Assembly (NCBI RefSeq): GCF_934295145.1
Contig: NZ_CAKRAS010000006.1
Location: 1-64,000, forward strand
Length of the DNA stretch: 64,000 nt
Direction: 5' to 3'
Source: an uncultured Eubacterium sp.
GTDB taxonomy: Bacteria; Bacillota; Clostridia; Lachnospirales; Lachnospiraceae
This document shows positions 55,155 to 62,967 of the stretch, piece by piece. The notes under the pieces were generated by a model. That model saw nothing but the letters and a program-made list of their open reading frames with translations, ran no database searches and had not been told where the DNA came from. The stretch's first letter is position 1; each line of letters opens with the position of its first letter. Position numbers and translations under genes: made by a program.

Positions 55155-55327
55155 CGGAAACGCAGCATCTTTCCCCGGACACTAGTCGTTCGCTTCCCTC
55201 GTTTTGCTTCGGTTTTATCGCGCTCGTTCTCAACTCTCATAAAAGCTGGTCGTTTCCCACTCGCGCAAAACTCGCAAAACTCGGTCGCTCGCTAAATCGT
55301 TTAGCGAGGAAAGATGCTGCGTTTCCG
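55155..55327. repeat. Long palindromic intergenic element, copy 2
   Basis: Perfect 20-bp arms (55155-55174 and 55308-55327, core AACGCAGCATCTTTCC) enclose 133 nt. The interior matches that of 18534-18709 (shared stretches CTTCGGTTT and ATCGCGCTCGTTCTCA), but the arms do not match. The interior ends with a CTCGCTAAA/TTTAGCGAG stem. A short frame across it is not considered coding. Confidence 0.7.
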
Positions 55328-55420
55328 CTATTTACACTATAATAATATTTTCTCAGTTTTCTACTAATTGCATTGGCAAATCTACCAATTTCTCTATAAA
55401 TTCATTCGTACCGTCGAACA

Positions 55421-55484
55421 AAGGACTCTGGCTATTTTTTTGTCCATCGATTATTAGCGGACGAGACAAAATAGCAGAGTCCTT
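55421..55484. terminator. Hairpin downstream of the ferredoxin gene
   Basis: AAGGACTCTG-CTATTTT (55421-55437) pairs with AAAATAGCAGAGTCCTT (55468-55484) with one bulge. Its interior has CGATTATTAGCG and GAGACAAAA, the same pattern as at 18922-18990. Confidence 0.6.
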
Positions 55485-55524
55485 TTCACTACTTGAATTT
55501 ATAGTCAAAAAAAACGATACTTTT

Positions 55525-55953
55525 CTATAATTTTTCGAGAGTCAGTGCTCCCGCAAAACAGGTCCGCACACAGGCTGGTTCTCTGCCTTCCCGCAGACGT
55601 TCTATACAGCCGTCGCACTTTTCCATTTTTCCCTGTGCATCAAACCGGATCACCTGCAACGGACAGGCCTCTTCACATGCCTGACAGCCAACGCAGATTT
55701 CTTTGTCTGTCAAAATCAGTCCGGTCTTTTCATCACGGTAAATGGCATGTACCGGACAGACTTCCATACATTTTCCGCAATGGGTACAGCCCGGACAGAT
55801 ATTTTTCTCGAATCCACCTTTCTGAACTTTTCGAATGGCACGGAAGCTTTTCGCATCCGCCTCATCTACCTCATGATGTGCATCCAGACAGGCTATATGG
55901 CAGGCATAACACCCCACACACTTTTCCGCATTAAATTTTATCTTAATACTCAT
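55525..55953 (-). CDS. Four-cluster ferredoxin subunit, DmsB/PhsB-like
   Basis: This 142-residue protein has four Cys motifs for 4Fe-4S clusters (CVGCYACHIAC, CPGCTHCGKCMEVCP, CVGCQACEEACP, CDGC with a later CVRTC). It should carry electrons to or from the molybdopterin subunit. Its ATG overlaps the stop of the molybdoenzyme gene (ATGA). No membrane anchor gene follows, so electrons may pass to soluble carriers. Confidence 0.93.
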   Translation of the reverse strand: MSIKIKFNAEKCVGCYACHIACLDAHHEVDEADAKSFRAIRKVQKGGFEKNICPGCTHCGKCMEVCPVHAIYRDEKTGLILTDKEICVGCQACEEACPLQVIRFDAQGKMEKCDGCIERLREGREPACVRTCFAGALTLEKL

Positions 55954-58028
55954 GCCTCAGCCACCACCTTTTCTACCTTGCAAAAATAGCTTTTGTATCC
56001 CGGGAATCCGGAAATCGGATCCAGGTAATCTTTTGAGATCAGATCATTTGCTTCACCCTTTGAGTTTCCATGATAAATATGTACCACACCCGGGCGGCCA
56101 TTGCTGCACAATACCGCCGTTCCACACATACTTCCGGCTGGAGAAGTCACTTTCACCTGCGCACCTTCCTCAACACCTAATGCTGCAGCATCTTCCGGAT
56201 GCAGTTCCACCAGCGGCGCCTGCTCCAGATTTGCCAGCCACGGCATACGATACGTTCTGGAATGGAAAAGCTGTGGTCTTCTCGAACCTGTATTTAAAAT
56301 ATATGGATATTCTTTCTGATCCACACCGGACATCTCCCGATAATCCCGATACTCCGGCAGACCACTGTATCCATGACTGTCGCGATAACGTTCCAGCACC
56401 TGCGATACAAACTCCACTTTTCCGGACGGAGTGGCAAATCCATTTTTCTCATAAGTTTTAAATTCCGGTGGAAACATCACTTTTCCCTTTACTCCTTCCG
56501 GATGCTCCCGCAGTTCCTGAATCGTCAAACCGGATGGTTGCAAAATATAATCCATATAGTGCTCATAGCCCTGCCCAAGTGCCTCATCCGTCAGATGCAT
56601 TGCTTTCAATATTCCAATCATGATCTCCACATCATTTTTTGCTTCTCCAAGCGGCGGAATTGCCTGCTCCGACAGGAAAAACATACCGCCACGGCCATTT
56701 ACAACCACATCCCGCTCAAAGGTGGAGGCCGCAGGCAGCACCAGATCTGCCATCTTACTGGAATCTGACAAAAACAGATCTGTATTCACATAAAAATCAA
56801 GCGTTCCAAGTGCTTTTTGCAGGTGCTCCGGCTCCGGCCACATCCGGCAGTTTAATCCAAAACCAACCACTGCTTTGATCGGATACGGCTGTGCTTCCAG
56901 AATGTTATCCGCCAGTCGGCTGCACTGCGCTTCCTCGCAAGGCAGATCAAACCAGGCCGGAAACTCTTTTTCTCCAATTGCTTCTATCGCATTCAACCGT
57001 TTCACATTTCCCATGTACTCATTACACGGAGAAGCCGGTCCCGGTCGGGATGGATTTCCACCCGGAATATCATAATTTCCGGTCAATGCGATCAGGCACA
57101 TTACCGCACGATAATTTTGCATGCCATTGATGTGATGAACCACCGGTGAAGCAGAAAACATCACCGCCGCAGGGCTGTTTTTCGCGTAAATTCGTGCCGC
57201 CTGGCGAATCAGATCCGCATCCACACCCGTAATCTCCGCCGCCTTTTCCGGTTTAAACTGCTGCACATACGCGCGATATTCCTCAAATCCATATACATAT
57301 TTTTCTACAAAATCATGGTCATACAGGTCTTCCTCTATAATGACCTGCCCCATGGACAATGCCAGCGCCCCGTCCGTACCAGGAATCAGTTTCAGGTGCA
57401 GATCAGCCGCCTGACTGGTCACCGTCTCCCGCGGATCCACGGAAATAATATTAACCCCACGTGCTTTCAAAGACTGATACATCGGTGCCATGGAAATATT
57501 GGAATAATACAGATTACTGCTCCACATCAGAACTGTTTTTGCATGCATCATATCCGGAAAACAGATATTATTTCCATAAATTGACCGCCAGGCCATGGCA
57601 GCCGACTGAAAACAGGTGCTGGACTCCGTACAGTAATTCGGAGAACCATATGCATTTGCCAGACGCAGCAACGCCGGACGGTACCACTTCGGATATCCCG
57701 CATAAAATACCGTCGATTGCGCCCCATATTTTTCCCGGATGCGCAGTAAATTGTCTGCGATCATCGCATACGCTTCCTCCCAGGAAATACGTTCAAACTC
57801 GCCGCTGCCCCTTTCGCCCACGCGCTTCATCGGATATAAAATCCGGTCTTTATTGTATACATACTGCCTGGATGCAGCTCCCTTGGAACACAAACCGCCC
57901 TGCTGTCCCGGCCAGTCCCTGCTGCCTTCTACGGAGACTAATTTTCCATCCTGCACGTAGGCGTCAATGGGACATCCTGCGGAACAGATGTTGCAGCGGA
58001 CTTTTTTTATTTCAGTTTTTTTCGTCAT
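55950..58028 (-). CDS. Molybdopterin-dependent oxidoreductase, DMSO reductase family
   Basis: This 692-residue protein has an N-terminal 4Fe-4S motif with Cys12, Cys15, Cys19 and Cys47, then cofactor-binding domains. Cys139 in TESSTCFQSA aligns with the metal ligand position of formate dehydrogenase-like enzymes. There is no twin-arginine or other signal, so it is cytoplasmic, unlike many DmsA relatives. Its partner is the ferredoxin gene that overlaps it. The substrate is unknown. The HD protein gene lies 2 nt upstream. No cofactor synthesis genes are near. Confidence 0.9.
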   Translation of the reverse strand: MTKKTEIKKVRCNICSAGCPIDAYVQDGKLVSVEGSRDWPGQQGGLCSKGAASRQYVYNKDRILYPMKRVGERGSGEFERISWEEAYAMIADNLLRIREKYGAQSTVFYAGYPKWYRPALLRLANAYGSPNYCTESSTCFQSAAMAWRSIYGNNICFPDMMHAKTVLMWSSNLYYSNISMAPMYQSLKARGVNIISVDPRETVTSQAADLHLKLIPGTDGALALSMGQVIIEEDLYDHDFVEKYVYGFEEYRAYVQQFKPEKAAEITGVDADLIRQAARIYAKNSPAAVMFSASPVVHHINGMQNYRAVMCLIALTGNYDIPGGNPSRPGPASPCNEYMGNVKRLNAIEAIGEKEFPAWFDLPCEEAQCSRLADNILEAQPYPIKAVVGFGLNCRMWPEPEHLQKALGTLDFYVNTDLFLSDSSKMADLVLPAASTFERDVVVNGRGGMFFLSEQAIPPLGEAKNDVEIMIGILKAMHLTDEALGQGYEHYMDYILQPSGLTIQELREHPEGVKGKVMFPPEFKTYEKNGFATPSGKVEFVSQVLERYRDSHGYSGLPEYRDYREMSGVDQKEYPYILNTGSRRPQLFHSRTYRMPWLANLEQAPLVELHPEDAAALGVEEGAQVKVTSPAGSMCGTAVLCSNGRPGVVHIYHGNSKGEANDLISKDYLDPISGFPGYKSYFCKVEKVVAEA

Positions 58029-58030
58029 AC

Positions 58031-58639
58031 TTAGTCCAAACCTTCCGCAGTCATCTCAGCCCGAATCTCATCCTCCGAACCTGCCATTGCATGGAGTGTC
58101 ATTTCCAACAGTTTGTCCAATTCCCATCCAAGCTGCTCCGCGCCACGAGCGATTACCTCTCTGGAACATCCAACTGCAAAGCCTTTTGCTTTGTACTTTT
58201 TCTTGAGAGATTTCAGCTCCATGTCTTTTGTGCTCTTGGATGGACGCATCAATGCTGCCGCCCAGATCAGACCGGTAAGCTCATCTGCCGCAAAAAGTAC
58301 TTTTTCCATTTCGTGCTCTGGCTCTACATCGATCGTTGCTCCACATTCCACTGTAATTCCATAACCATGAGAACATACTGCATGAATAACATCCTCTCCA
58401 ACGCCTGCATCACGTAATAATTCCGGTGCTTTCAGGCAATGTTCCGCCGGATACAGTTCAAAATCAATGTCATGCAGAAGTCCTACAATGCCCCAGTACT
58501 CTGCGTCTTCTCCATAGCCAAGTTCATTAGCATACCATTTCATTACAGCTTCCACAGTAAGGGCATGCTGGATGTGAAAAGAATCCTTGTTGTATTTTTT
58601 TAACAGGTCGAAAGCCTGCTGATGGGTGATTGTTTGCAT
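58031..58639 (-). CDS. HD domain phosphohydrolase-like protein
   Basis: This 202-residue HD protein has HALTVEAVM then VGLLHDIDFELYP, with the metal-binding HD pair, and CSHGYGITVE later. Small HD proteins hydrolyse nucleotides or related phosphates; the substrate here is unknown. The start at 58639 follows GGAGG by 8 nt. The stop is 2 nt from the molybdoenzyme start, so it is probably the first gene of that operon. The 58640-58958 region upstream holds a plus-strand promoter, a truncated frame and the ATPase gene terminator. Confidence 0.85.
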   Translation of the reverse strand: MQTITHQQAFDLLKKYNKDSFHIQHALTVEAVMKWYANELGYGEDAEYWGIVGLLHDIDFELYPAEHCLKAPELLRDAGVGEDVIHAVCSHGYGITVECGATIDVEPEHEMEKVLFAADELTGLIWAAALMRPSKSTKDMELKSLKKKYKAKGFAVGCSREVIARGAEQLGWELDKLLEMTLHAMAGSEDEIRAEMTAEGLD

Positions 58640-58831
58640 TTGTTTTTCCTCCATGTGTAAGTATCGGTTATATATCATTTTATGTCTTATCATAAAATTG
58701 TGCCATTTGCAACTCACGGTTTCACTTATCACATACCCTCTTGATATTTACCATATTAACGACCAAGAATGCTCCTCTGTGTGAAAGATGCCGGTCAAAA
58801 ATCATATTATTTCGTATAAAATAGCATTGCC

Positions 58832-58860
58832 TTGAATTATAGTTAAATACAGACCATAAT
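58832..58860 (+). promoter_or_regulatory. Plus-strand promoter of the truncated frame
   Basis: TTGAAT (58832-58837) and CATAAT (58855-58860) are 17 nt apart, just before an AAAGGAG site and ATG at 58887. Confidence 0.4.
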
Positions 58861-58886
58861 ATAACTGCAAGAAAGGAGTTGATTCT

Positions 58887-59048
58887 ATGCAGATTAAAGT
58901 AAAAAAGAATGTACATACTCAGAAAACTCTAAATATATACATTCTAATTTTTTCGTCATTAATCCTTTATCTTCCAACCCAAGTCTATCTTTTCCATCGT
59001 ATTCAATATGGACTCTTTCATAACGCTATTCAAATATGCCGGATTTAA
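58887..59048 (+). pseudogene. Possible truncated gene start overlapping the P-loop gene
   Basis: A promoter-like pair, AAAGGAG and an ATG open a 53-codon frame beginning MQIKVKKNVHTQKTLNIY. It runs into the 3' end of the minus-strand P-loop gene and then stops. It may be the 5' end of a gene cut when the DUF4869/P-loop pair arrived, or a chance frame. It is not recognised. Confidence 0.25.
58906..58945 (-). terminator. Terminator of the P-loop gene
   Basis: AGAATGTA (58906-58913) pairs with TACATTCT (58938-58945), and TTTTTTA follows on the minus strand. Confidence 0.6.
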
Positions 59049-59939
59049 TTTTCGTTTCGCATATGCAAGATATGTCCCTTTCGTCTCTTCTATTAACAGA
59101 GATGAAAAAAATTGTTCCCAGCTAAAATATGCCTCACTATTTATATAATTGGACGGATTACTCAAAACCTGGTTGATCTGACCATTTTTTACCACTCCGG
59201 TAGACAATACCAGCCATTCAAAAGACTCCGGTAAATACAGTGCTATATTTTTTCTTCCACGAATCAACCTCATGACTCGATCAATTTCTGAGCCAAACGC
59301 CGCACCATCTGCAATAACAAGTGTCTTATCATCTTTGTGCATATTTAAATAATGAAACACGTTTGACTTTCCATTCATTGATTCACAGACCAACTCATTT
59401 TCTCTGCACACAGAATCAAAAAACTGATATCCGGAATTACTATCCTCAGTAATAACAACTTCAGGATTTACCTCATTTACCAATGCCTCATCACCATAAA
59501 TTCTGTAAAACTCATGATAGCATTGTTTCAAAGTTCCATATTTACCAGAAGTTCGAATTCCATAAATTTCTTCAACACTATATGGTAACGCAGGCAATGA
59601 TTCTCTGGAAACAATTACATAATAATTATCGGTCTTTTGTATCTCTCGGGCAAATTCCAGTGTTTTTATAAACAGATTTCCTTCATCAATAAAAACAATA
59701 CTATCCGTCATAGCTGATAGCTGTTCTTTCCACAAGGCTCCATCTAACACATAGCATTTCTTATTGCAAGACAATTCTACCGGTGTTCCTGATGGATTAT
59801 TCACATAATCCCGAACCATGTCAACCAACGTCGTTTTTCCGGTTGCACTGTCACCTCGGATAATCGTCAGATTTCGTCGAAGTTCAAAATCGTATTTTAA
59901 CCGCTTTGTTGAAACAACAATTCTATGTTTACCCTTCAT
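58959..59939 (-). CDS. P-loop NTPase-like protein of unknown function
   Basis: This 326-residue protein has a Walker A motif GDSATGKTTLVDM at about 29-41 and a Walker B-like SIVFIDEGN near 80. Beyond the P-loop no family is recognised. It has no signal peptide or membrane segment. It follows the DUF4869 gene by 15 nt with a GGGGAG site. Codons look more AT-rich than in neighbours. The pair sits between two housekeeping genes (rlmD and the molybdoenzyme operon), as accessory systems often do. A role in defence or stress control is conjecture only. Confidence 0.75.
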   Translation of the reverse strand: MKGKHRIVVSTKRLKYDFELRRNLTIIRGDSATGKTTLVDMVRDYVNNPSGTPVELSCNKKCYVLDGALWKEQLSAMTDSIVFIDEGNLFIKTLEFAREIQKTDNYYVIVSRESLPALPYSVEEIYGIRTSGKYGTLKQCYHEFYRIYGDEALVNEVNPEVVITEDSNSGYQFFDSVCRENELVCESMNGKSNVFHYLNMHKDDKTLVIADGAAFGSEIDRVMRLIRGRKNIALYLPESFEWLVLSTGVVKNGQINQVLSNPSNYINSEAYFSWEQFFSSLLIEETKGTYLAYAKRKLNPAYLNSVMKESILNTMEKIDLGWKIKD

Positions 59940-59954
59940 TGTGCTGCTCCCCTA

Positions 59955-60392
59955 TCAAACAAATTCACCGGCAATTGATACCAGTTCCTCCATAGAATGG
60001 ACAATTTGATCTGTATTTAAAATATGGATTTCAAAAGGTTCTTCTCCAAAATCCATCAAATGTAAAAGATTAATTGTGCGATCTTCCAACTCAGCAATTT
60101 TCAATAACCATTTTGCACAATTATCTCCACAAGTTGATGCATTAAATATTTTATCTTTCTCAAATTTAACAAGAATCAATGTTTTCACTCCGCCAGACAA
60201 GCCAACAGGTGGAATTTTCCCTAACACTGGGCTGTCGATCACACCACTATCCAATACCACAGATTTGTCAACATCCAAAATCATTTCCTTTACAAACGGA
60301 TCTACAATCCACTCATCTTCGTAATCGTATTTAAAGTAAGAAGCCGTATTATAAACTGACTCTTTCATATCACCATAAATAATATTCAGCAT
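59955..60392 (-). CDS. DUF4869-like protein
   Basis: This 145-residue protein begins MLNIIYGDMKESVYNTASYF and contains FGEEPFEIHILNTDQIVHSM. It resembles the DUF4869 family of unknown function, recalled by sequence pattern. It has no catalytic motif that is obvious. It is the first gene of the pair with the P-loop protein, with GGAG before the ATG. Its function probably depends on the partner. Confidence 0.7.
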   Translation of the reverse strand: MLNIIYGDMKESVYNTASYFKYDYEDEWIVDPFVKEMILDVDKSVVLDSGVIDSPVLGKIPPVGLSGGVKTLILVKFEKDKIFNASTCGDNCAKWLLKIAELEDRTINLLHLMDFGEEPFEIHILNTDQIVHSMEELVSIAGEFV

Positions 60393-60468
60393 ATCTACTC
60401 CGTTTCCTAAATAAACGCATTTAAAATATTTTTCTCCGTTTATACCGTATCAAATTTATACTACTCTC

Positions 60469-61839
60469 TTATATTCTCGTTAAAAGACAAACCGCCTCTG
60501 TATGAACTGTGTGGCAGAATTGATCCACAGCACGAACTCGCTTTAACTCATACCCCTGCTCACACAAGATCTTCAGATCCCTTGCCAGCGTTGCAGAATC
60601 GCAGCTAACATAAACCACCCGGTCCGGTGCCATTTTTACAATGGTCTCCAACAGTTTTTCGTCGCATCCTTTTCGTGGCGGATCCACCACAATAACGTCC
60701 GCGTGCGCTTTCCGTCCTGCCGCTGCTTCTTTTTCATAAAACTCCGGCAATACTTCCTCTGATTTTCCAACGAAAAACTCTGCGTTTTCGATACCGTTTT
60801 TCACTGCATTTCGTTTTGCATTTTCAATGGCCTGCCCAATGATTTCTACGCCGTACACCTGTTTCGCTTTCTGTGCCAGAAACAGGGAAATCGTTCCTAT
60901 CCCGCAGTACAGATCCCACACCGTCTCTTCGCCGTGCAGATCTGCATACTCTAATGCAAGACTATAAAGCTTCTCTGTCTGTACCGGATTTACCTGGTAA
61001 AAAGAAACCGGTGAAATTTCGTAAGAAATATCTCCAATCTGATCTGTAATATATTCCTGTCCCCAGAGCACGATCGTCTTGCGCCCCAAAATGACATTGG
61101 TGCGCTCGGTATTGCAGTTGATGGAAATACTTGTCATACCCTCAATTTTTCGCAGCTCTTCCACCAGCTTTTCTGCATGTGGTAAACTTTTTCCATTAAT
61201 GATCAGACAGACCATCTTTTCCTGACTGGAAAATCCGCAGCGGATCAGCACATGACGCACCAGACCTTTTCCGCTTTTCTCATCATATGCAGTAATATGA
61301 TATTTTTCCATAAAAGCAATGACGATGTCCAGAATTTCCTTATTTACCGAAAGTCCTAACGCACAGTCGCGGTTTGGGATAATCGTGTGTGTTCGTCCTG
61401 CATAAAATCCGGTCACAATATGGCCATCTTTATCAGTTCCAACCGGGAACTGTGCCTTGTTCCGGTAATGGAACGGTTCTTCCATACCGACAATCGGCTC
61501 CATCGGAATTTCTGTAAATCCACCAATACGCTCCAGGTTATTGCGCACCTTGCGTTCTTTGAACTCTAACTGTTTTTCGTAGGATAATGCCTGAATCTGG
61601 CAGCCGCCGCACTGTCTGTAATACGGACATCTCGGTTCCACACGATCTGGAGATGCCTCCAGAAGTTCCATGAGCCGGGCATAGCCGTAGGTCTTTTTTA
61701 ATTTGATGATTTTTGCCCGTACCACGTCACCGATGACAGCATCTTTAACAAAAAAAGTCATACCGTCCGCTTTTCCAATACCGGCTCCATCCACGCCCAT
61801 ATCCTCTATTTTTAAAATTAATTCATCATTTTTCTGCAT
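60469..61839 (-). CDS. rlmD: 23S rRNA (uracil-5-)-methyltransferase, RlmD/RumA type
   Basis: This SAM-dependent m5U methyltransferase has 456 residues. It has an N-terminal TRAM domain, a cluster-binding CPYYRQCGGC, and SAM motif DLYCGIGTISLFLA. Catalytic Cys lies in VYVSCDSATLARD and the base in DPPRKGCDEKLL. It may act on rRNA or tRNA; paralogues are common in Clostridia. The start at 61839 follows AAAGG. The hairpin at 61878-61911 (AAGTGCTCC/GGAGCACTT) lies upstream. Confidence 0.92.
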   Translation of the reverse strand: MQKNDELILKIEDMGVDGAGIGKADGMTFFVKDAVIGDVVRAKIIKLKKTYGYARLMELLEASPDRVEPRCPYYRQCGGCQIQALSYEKQLEFKERKVRNNLERIGGFTEIPMEPIVGMEEPFHYRNKAQFPVGTDKDGHIVTGFYAGRTHTIIPNRDCALGLSVNKEILDIVIAFMEKYHITAYDEKSGKGLVRHVLIRCGFSSQEKMVCLIINGKSLPHAEKLVEELRKIEGMTSISINCNTERTNVILGRKTIVLWGQEYITDQIGDISYEISPVSFYQVNPVQTEKLYSLALEYADLHGEETVWDLYCGIGTISLFLAQKAKQVYGVEIIGQAIENAKRNAVKNGIENAEFFVGKSEEVLPEFYEKEAAAGRKAHADVIVVDPPRKGCDEKLLETIVKMAPDRVVYVSCDSATLARDLKILCEQGYELKRVRAVDQFCHTVHTEAVCLLTRI

Positions 61840-61877
61840 ATTCATCCTTTCAAAAAGTAACGTCATTTTCAGATGTC

Positions 61878-61911
61878 AAGTGCTCCGGACACAACAGCAT
61901 CGGGAGCACTT
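61878..61911 (-). terminator. Hairpin after the YhaM gene
   Basis: AAGTGCTCC (61878-61886) pairs with GGAGCACTT (61903-61911). The U-run on the minus strand is poor, so termination is uncertain. Confidence 0.45.
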
Positions 61912-61922
61912 ACATTTGCCTG

Positions 61923-62867
61923 TTACTTACTTGTTCTTCTGACATTGGAATCCAGGAAACGATTGAATCCCTGCCATTCCAGACTGTTTTCCGGAATGTT
62001 TGACAATGCCTCTCTCATAGTTTCCAGTTTTGCATCGGAATTATCCGCAAAACTCAGAGCAATAGCCTCTGCCAGTGCCGGTTTCTTCGGAGAACCATAT
62101 TCCAGTTCGCCGTGATGCGCCAGAATGCAGTGCACCAGTTCAGAAGCGGTACGTTTCGGAAATCCTTCTATCTGATCGATATGTTTCTGCACTTCCATGG
62201 CACCGATCATGATGTGGCCAAGTAACTGACCATCATCCGTATAATCGTTTGCCGGGAAGCTAGAAAGTTCCTGTAACTTTCCAATGTCATGGAACATCGC
62301 TGCGGTCAGAAGCAGATCCCGGTTCAACATCGGATATAATTTACAGAAAAAATCGCAAATCTGCGTCACATGTAAGGTATGCTCCGCCAGTCCGCCAACA
62401 AATCCGTGATGCACACTTTTTGCTGCTGAATGGAATTGGAAACGTTTCGCAAAGTCTGCATCTGCAAAAAAAGACTCTGCCAGCTGTTTCAGGTACGGAT
62501 TTTTCATCTGCGCGATATAATCCAGAAGTTTCTGATACATGTCCGCAATGTTGTACTCGCTGACCGGCAGATAATCCGCCGGATTGATGTCACTCTCTGA
62601 CATCTTTTTCACACGTTTGACGTTCAGCTGCAGGGAACCCTGAAAACTGGTCACGTCACCCATGACATAAATGTAATCCAGGGAATCAAACTCTTCGATT
62701 CCGTTGGATCCTACGTCCCAGATTTTTGCATCCAGTGTGCCTGTTTTATCCTGAAGTGTCAGGGAATCATACGGCTTGCCCGCCTTTGTCATGGCTGTCT
62801 GTTTGTGTTTACACAGATAAACCTCTCCGATTCTCTCACCCTCATGTAATGTCTCAATAAATCTCAT
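61923..62867 (-). CDS. YhaM-like 3'-5' exoribonuclease (OB fold plus HD domain)
   Basis: This 314-residue protein has an N-terminal OB fold (YDSLTLQDKTGTLDAKIWD) and an HD domain with HHGFVGGLAEHTLHVT, AAMFHDIGKLQEL and ILAHHGELEYGSP. This is the layout of YhaM, which trims RNA and DNA 3' ends. The start MRFIETLHEGE at 62867 matches where the family usually begins. A longer frame would include the hairpin at 62914-62938. Confidence 0.92.
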   Translation of the reverse strand: MRFIETLHEGERIGEVYLCKHKQTAMTKAGKPYDSLTLQDKTGTLDAKIWDVGSNGIEEFDSLDYIYVMGDVTSFQGSLQLNVKRVKKMSESDINPADYLPVSEYNIADMYQKLLDYIAQMKNPYLKQLAESFFADADFAKRFQFHSAAKSVHHGFVGGLAEHTLHVTQICDFFCKLYPMLNRDLLLTAAMFHDIGKLQELSSFPANDYTDDGQLLGHIMIGAMEVQKHIDQIEGFPKRTASELVHCILAHHGELEYGSPKKPALAEAIALSFADNSDAKLETMREALSNIPENSLEWQGFNRFLDSNVRRTSK

Positions 62868-62913
62868 TTTTCTCACAATCCCCGTAATGGGTATCCTTTC
62901 TACTCCATTTTGT

Positions 62914-62938
62914 AAAGCGGACATTTGCAATCCGCTTT
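62914..62938 (-). other. Hairpin between the HtrA-like gene and the YhaM gene
   Basis: AAAGCGGA (62914-62921) pairs with TCCGCTTT (62931-62938). Only ACAAAA follows on the minus strand, so it is at best a weak terminator. Confidence 0.45.
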
Positions 62939-62967
62939 CACTACTTGCTCATGAACGCAGTCACTGT

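Noticed and set aside
55058..55240. Short minus-strand frame with MRVENERDKTEAKRGK in the large palindromic element
   Set aside because: It spans the repeat interior and one stem. The charged sequence results from the GAGCG-type words, so it is treated as non-coding.
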